DNA from: Azospirillum oleiclasticum
GTDB lineage: Bacteria; Pseudomonadota; Alphaproteobacteria; Azospirillales; Azospirillaceae
Assembly (NCBI RefSeq): GCF_013423485.1
Contig: NZ_JABFFR010000057.1
Coordinates: 1 to 35,210 of the forward strand
Reading direction: 5' to 3'
DNA: 35,210 nucleotides
Under the pieces are notes generated by a model. That model was not told where the DNA came from. It did not search any database and worked only from the letters and a program-made list of their open reading frames with translations. How positions within the stretch are numbered: position 1 is the first letter of the stretch; every line of letters starts with the position of its first letter. Position numbers and translations under genes: made by a program. Below, one piece after another: positions 35,074-35,210 of this stretch.

Positions 35074-35210
35074 CCCGCGCGAGCATCCGCGAGCCCTGAG
35101 AGTCAGGTCGTGTCCCGAGACGTGGTGTGGGAACCGGGTCGCTCGTCTGGTCCCGGGCAGGTCTGGCCTGAACCGCGCCGGGATTCCCGGCAACTGTATT
35201 CAGGCTGCTT

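Larger units (their letters stand above)
34867..35210. other. 344-base non-coding end of the window
   Basis: No frame here resembles a protein. It contains the GntR promoter region, an AT-rich word shared with the transporter promoter, and a REP-like hairpin. From about 35080 on nothing further is recognised. Confidence 0.55.

Overview
The window is GC-rich DNA (stretches of G/C-ending codons, long antisense open frames) from an alphaproteobacterium, most likely Azospirillum or a close relative in the Rhodospirillales. The pointers are perfect alphaproteobacterial LexA boxes (GTTC-N7-GTTC) at ssb and uvrA, a Ros/MucR-type domain, an MmgR (alpha-r8)-like small RNA, and chromosomal housekeeping genes. 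The genus is an inference; no rRNA is present.

Layout. 1-5.2 kb: a methyl-accepting chemotaxis protein, a class I/II aminotransferase, a GH13 alpha-glucosidase and a small hypothetical protein. 5.3-12 kb: a DNA-transaction block with topoisomerase IB, a single-stranded-DNA-binding protein (with a small exported protein downstream), and uvrA; ssb and uvrA each carry a LexA box, and the one at uvrA overlaps its start codon. Between them lies an apparently accessory pair: a frameshifted DUF3990-like gene and a protein with a degenerate Ros/MucR domain. 12-14.4 kb: otsA-glk (trehalose-6-phosphate synthase and glucokinase), probably one transcription unit. 14.7-15.1 kb: a predicted small RNA and tRNA-Gln(CUG).

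15.2-17.6 kb: a decayed island at the tRNA-Gln 3' end, with a broken tyrosine integrase, a CcdA/CcdB toxin-antitoxin pair and a MNT nucleotidyltransferase/truncated HEPN pair.

17.7-25.8 kb: a complete 2-aminoethylphosphonate (AEP) use locus: substrate-binding protein, ATPase and double-length permease (phnS, phnT, phnU-like) import AEP; PhnW transaminates it to phosphonoacetaldehyde; PhnX cleaves this to acetaldehyde and phosphate; a class III PLP enzyme, probably PbfA, would add (R)-1-hydroxy-AEP as a substrate. A LysR regulator is divergent from phnW over a nested palindrome.

25.8-26.3 kb: an intergenic scar with an IS6-type transposase remnant and a perfect 21-bp inverted repeat. 26.3-34.9 kb: a separate catabolic cluster with a five-gene branched-chain-amino-acid-type (HAAT) ABC transporter followed by a YciI protein, a beta-hydroxyacid dehydrogenase fused to an NTF2-like domain, and a VOC (glyoxalase/extradiol dioxygenase) protein. 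Divergent from it are a free NTF2-like protein related to the fused domain and a fumarylacetoacetate-hydrolase remnant; an FCD-type GntR regulator closes the cluster. The substrate is unknown; this is the least explained system in the window. The last 340 bases are non-coding and include a REP-like hairpin.
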